Positions 13,747 through 14,717 of a stretch of 14,717 bases of DNA are shown in pieces. Positions within the stretch are counted from its first letter, which is position 1, and every line of letters starts with the position of its first letter. The stretch is from contig JAEWBD010000398.1 in assembly GCA_023391315.1 (NCBI GenBank), positions 1 to 14,717 on the forward strand, in the 5' to 3' direction. The DNA comes from Bacteroidota bacterium (GTDB lineage Bacteria > Bacteroidota > Bacteroidia > Chitinophagales > Chitinophagaceae). A program made the position numbers and the translations under genes. The notes under the pieces are model-generated. The model worked only from the letters and a program-made list of their open reading frames with translations. It had not been told where the DNA came from and made no database searches.

Positions 13747-14238
13747 TTATTCAATGGTTAATTTGTTGTCTATTTTCTTTGGCTTAATGGCATGCAGCTT
13801 CATCATTAAAGCCTGCAGATCAGCCCTTTTAATTTTCCCGGTAAGCGTTACAACACCGTCGTTGATGGTGGCCGTTACGCCGTTATAGCCGGAAACAATA
13901 TCATTGACAGCCGTTTGCAGGGAATCATCCGGTGAAATTTGTACAGGCGCCTGCACTGGTGCCGGCGGTGTAACCTCAATGGTGTTCTTTACTTCTTTTA
14001 CGCCTTTTACGTTCTTAACCGCTTCTTCAGCCGAAGCATCGCAGCCTTCCGTTTTACAGCTGCCGGTAAGTGTAACCACGCCATCAGTTACAGAGGCCGT
14101 GATGCCTGCAAAACCGGGGTCTTTATCGAGTTCAGTCCTTACGGATTTTTGAATGTCGGCATCTTTAGGGCTGCACGATACAAAAAGGATACAGAGCGCC
14201 GCAATACATGCAAGCCACCCGGAGTTAAAGTTTTTCAT
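13747..14238 (-). CDS. Double-BON-domain lipoprotein
   Basis: From the ATG at 14238 the protein has 163 residues. It begins with a lipoprotein signal: basic start MKNFNSGW, hydrophobic core, and lipobox FVSC with Cys22 as the acylated residue. Two BON domains follow at about 26-90 and 104-163, joined by a Pro-rich linker (TPPAPVQAPVQ). Each has the GVVTLTG turn (53-59 and 128-134), so they look like an internal duplication. The first BON carries an extra CKTEGC (Cys61, Cys66), which could form a disulfide in the periplasm. BON domains occur in envelope proteins such as OsmY and are thought to bind membranes. The frame extends to 14298, but only the ATG at 14238 gives a clean signal peptide. 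Downstream is the BON-LysM gene. Confidence 0.9.
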   Translation of the reverse strand: MKNFNSGWLACIAALCILFVSCSPKDADIQKSVRTELDKDPGFAGITASVTDGVVTLTGSCKTEGCDASAEEAVKNVKGVKEVKNTIEVTPPAPVQAPVQISPDDSLQTAVNDIVSGYNGVTATINDGVVTLTGKIKRADLQALMMKLHAIKPKKIDNKLTIE

Positions 14239-14441
14239 GGTGAAATGTTGAGATGAAAAAATAGCCATACCATTACTGGCAAAGCAATACGCTTTCAAGA
14301 ATCGTTAAAAATCATGCCAAGAGGAGGGAAACGACTACATGGTAGAGTTTTAAGGAACATTGAAATGCCAGCGCATGCAATATTTACAGCAATGAATAAG
14401 GTAAAGCTTTAGTTATACATAATTTTTCTAATTTTAATTTA

Positions 14442-14597
14442 ATGGCTACTAATCGCACTTTTCTTTCTCAGAAAAAGCTTTTTTATATTGGAATTGCTTT
14501 TGAATTTATCGCTGCATTAATGACTATCTTTTATGCTTGTCCAACTAATTCGCAATATCTTACTCTATATATGTTTTTTGGTATTGGTTTATTGTAA
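14442..14597 (+). CDS. Small membrane protein, 51 residues (possible, perhaps truncated)
   Basis: The ORF begins MATNRTFLSQKKLFYIG and encodes a likely membrane helix at about 13-33 and a second hydrophobic segment from about 39 to the end (LTLYMFFGIGLL). The protein stops inside that second segment, so it may be the front of a longer two-helix protein cut by a stop or frameshift. The AT-rich upstream region has no clear -7 box. The residues look protein-like rather than random, but no family was recognised. Confidence 0.45.
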   Translation: MATNRTFLSQKKLFYIGIAFEFIAALMTIFYACPTNSQYLTLYMFFGIGLL

Positions 14598-14640
14598 GCT
14601 CCCCTTATTTTAGTGCCGCAGGCATTTAGAGTTTTCTAAA

Positions 14641-14715
14641 TTAATCATCTTTTTGTTTTTCAAATATTTTATCCACTAAACAGCTCTCTTCAATCTGCAA
14701 AGTATTTACGTTCGC
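14641..14715 (-). CDS. Possible C-terminus of a gene running in from the right edge
   Basis: On the - strand one frame is open from the right edge to TAA at 14641-14643. It encodes 24 residues ending EESCLVDKIFEKQKDD, a charged helical tail plausible as a protein end. The other two frames contain stops. The piece is too short to assign. Confidence 0.35.
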   Translation of the reverse strand, partial: ANVNTLQIEESCLVDKIFEKQKDD

Positions 14716-14717
14716 TG

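Noticed and set aside
13904..14256. Two + strand ORFs opposite the BON lipoprotein gene
   Set aside because: The - strand frame has a lipobox and two BON domains; these are antisense shadows.
14314..14412. 32-codon + strand ORF (MPRGGKRLHG...)
   Set aside because: Short, basic, no promoter or family resemblance; likely chance.

Overview
The window looks like chromosomal DNA of a Bacteroidota member, most likely a Chitinophagaceae-type organism. Start codons mostly lack Shine-Dalgarno sequences. Several genes are preceded by a Bacteroidota-type -7 box (TAnnTTTG, often followed by GCA). The proteins read like Bacteroidota homologues, and moderate-GC genes are packed in short, often convergent or divergent units. 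No phage, integrase, transposase, CRISPR array or RNA gene was seen. The taxonomic call is inference from sequence style.

Region 1 (1-4198, + strand) is an ergothioneine locus. It holds the end of a betaine/choline/ergothioneine-class ABC ATPase, then a permease fused to its substrate-binding domain, then egtB (hercynine-cysteine sulfoxide synthase) and egtD (histidine N-alpha-trimethyltransferase). The binding domain appears circularly permuted: the half that normally comes second (R.DGYLGL...DDDRHIFPPYYAAP) precedes the half that normally comes first (GSKIFGEQYIL...YPEYTGTG). Convergent with egtD, only 6 bp away, is a trans-sulfuration-family PLP enzyme. It could supply the C-S lyase step (EgtE role) that would otherwise be missing here. 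No egtA or egtC is present, which fits an EgtB that uses free cysteine. EgtD would make hercynine, EgtB would add cysteine as a sulfoxide, the PLP enzyme might release ergothioneine, and the transporter would import it.

Region 2 (4205-7729, - strand) runs from a CLC chloride transporter with a CBS pair, through a 141-residue four-helix membrane protein, to the PLP enzyme. Divergent from CLC is a Crp/Fnr regulator with FNR-like cysteines. A perfect 8-bp inverted repeat lies in the shared intergenic region.

Region 3 (8555-13158) contains an unrecognised membrane-anchored 394-residue protein and a class I methyltransferase, both on the - strand. It also contains divergent pncB (nicotinate phosphoribosyltransferase) and a TCR/Tet-type MFS transporter on the + strand. 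Region 4 (13159-14717) has REP-like palindromes, a bidirectional terminator, a two-gene operon (double-BON lipoprotein and BON-LysM protein, - strand), a 51-codon membrane ORF and the possible tail of a gene leaving the window.
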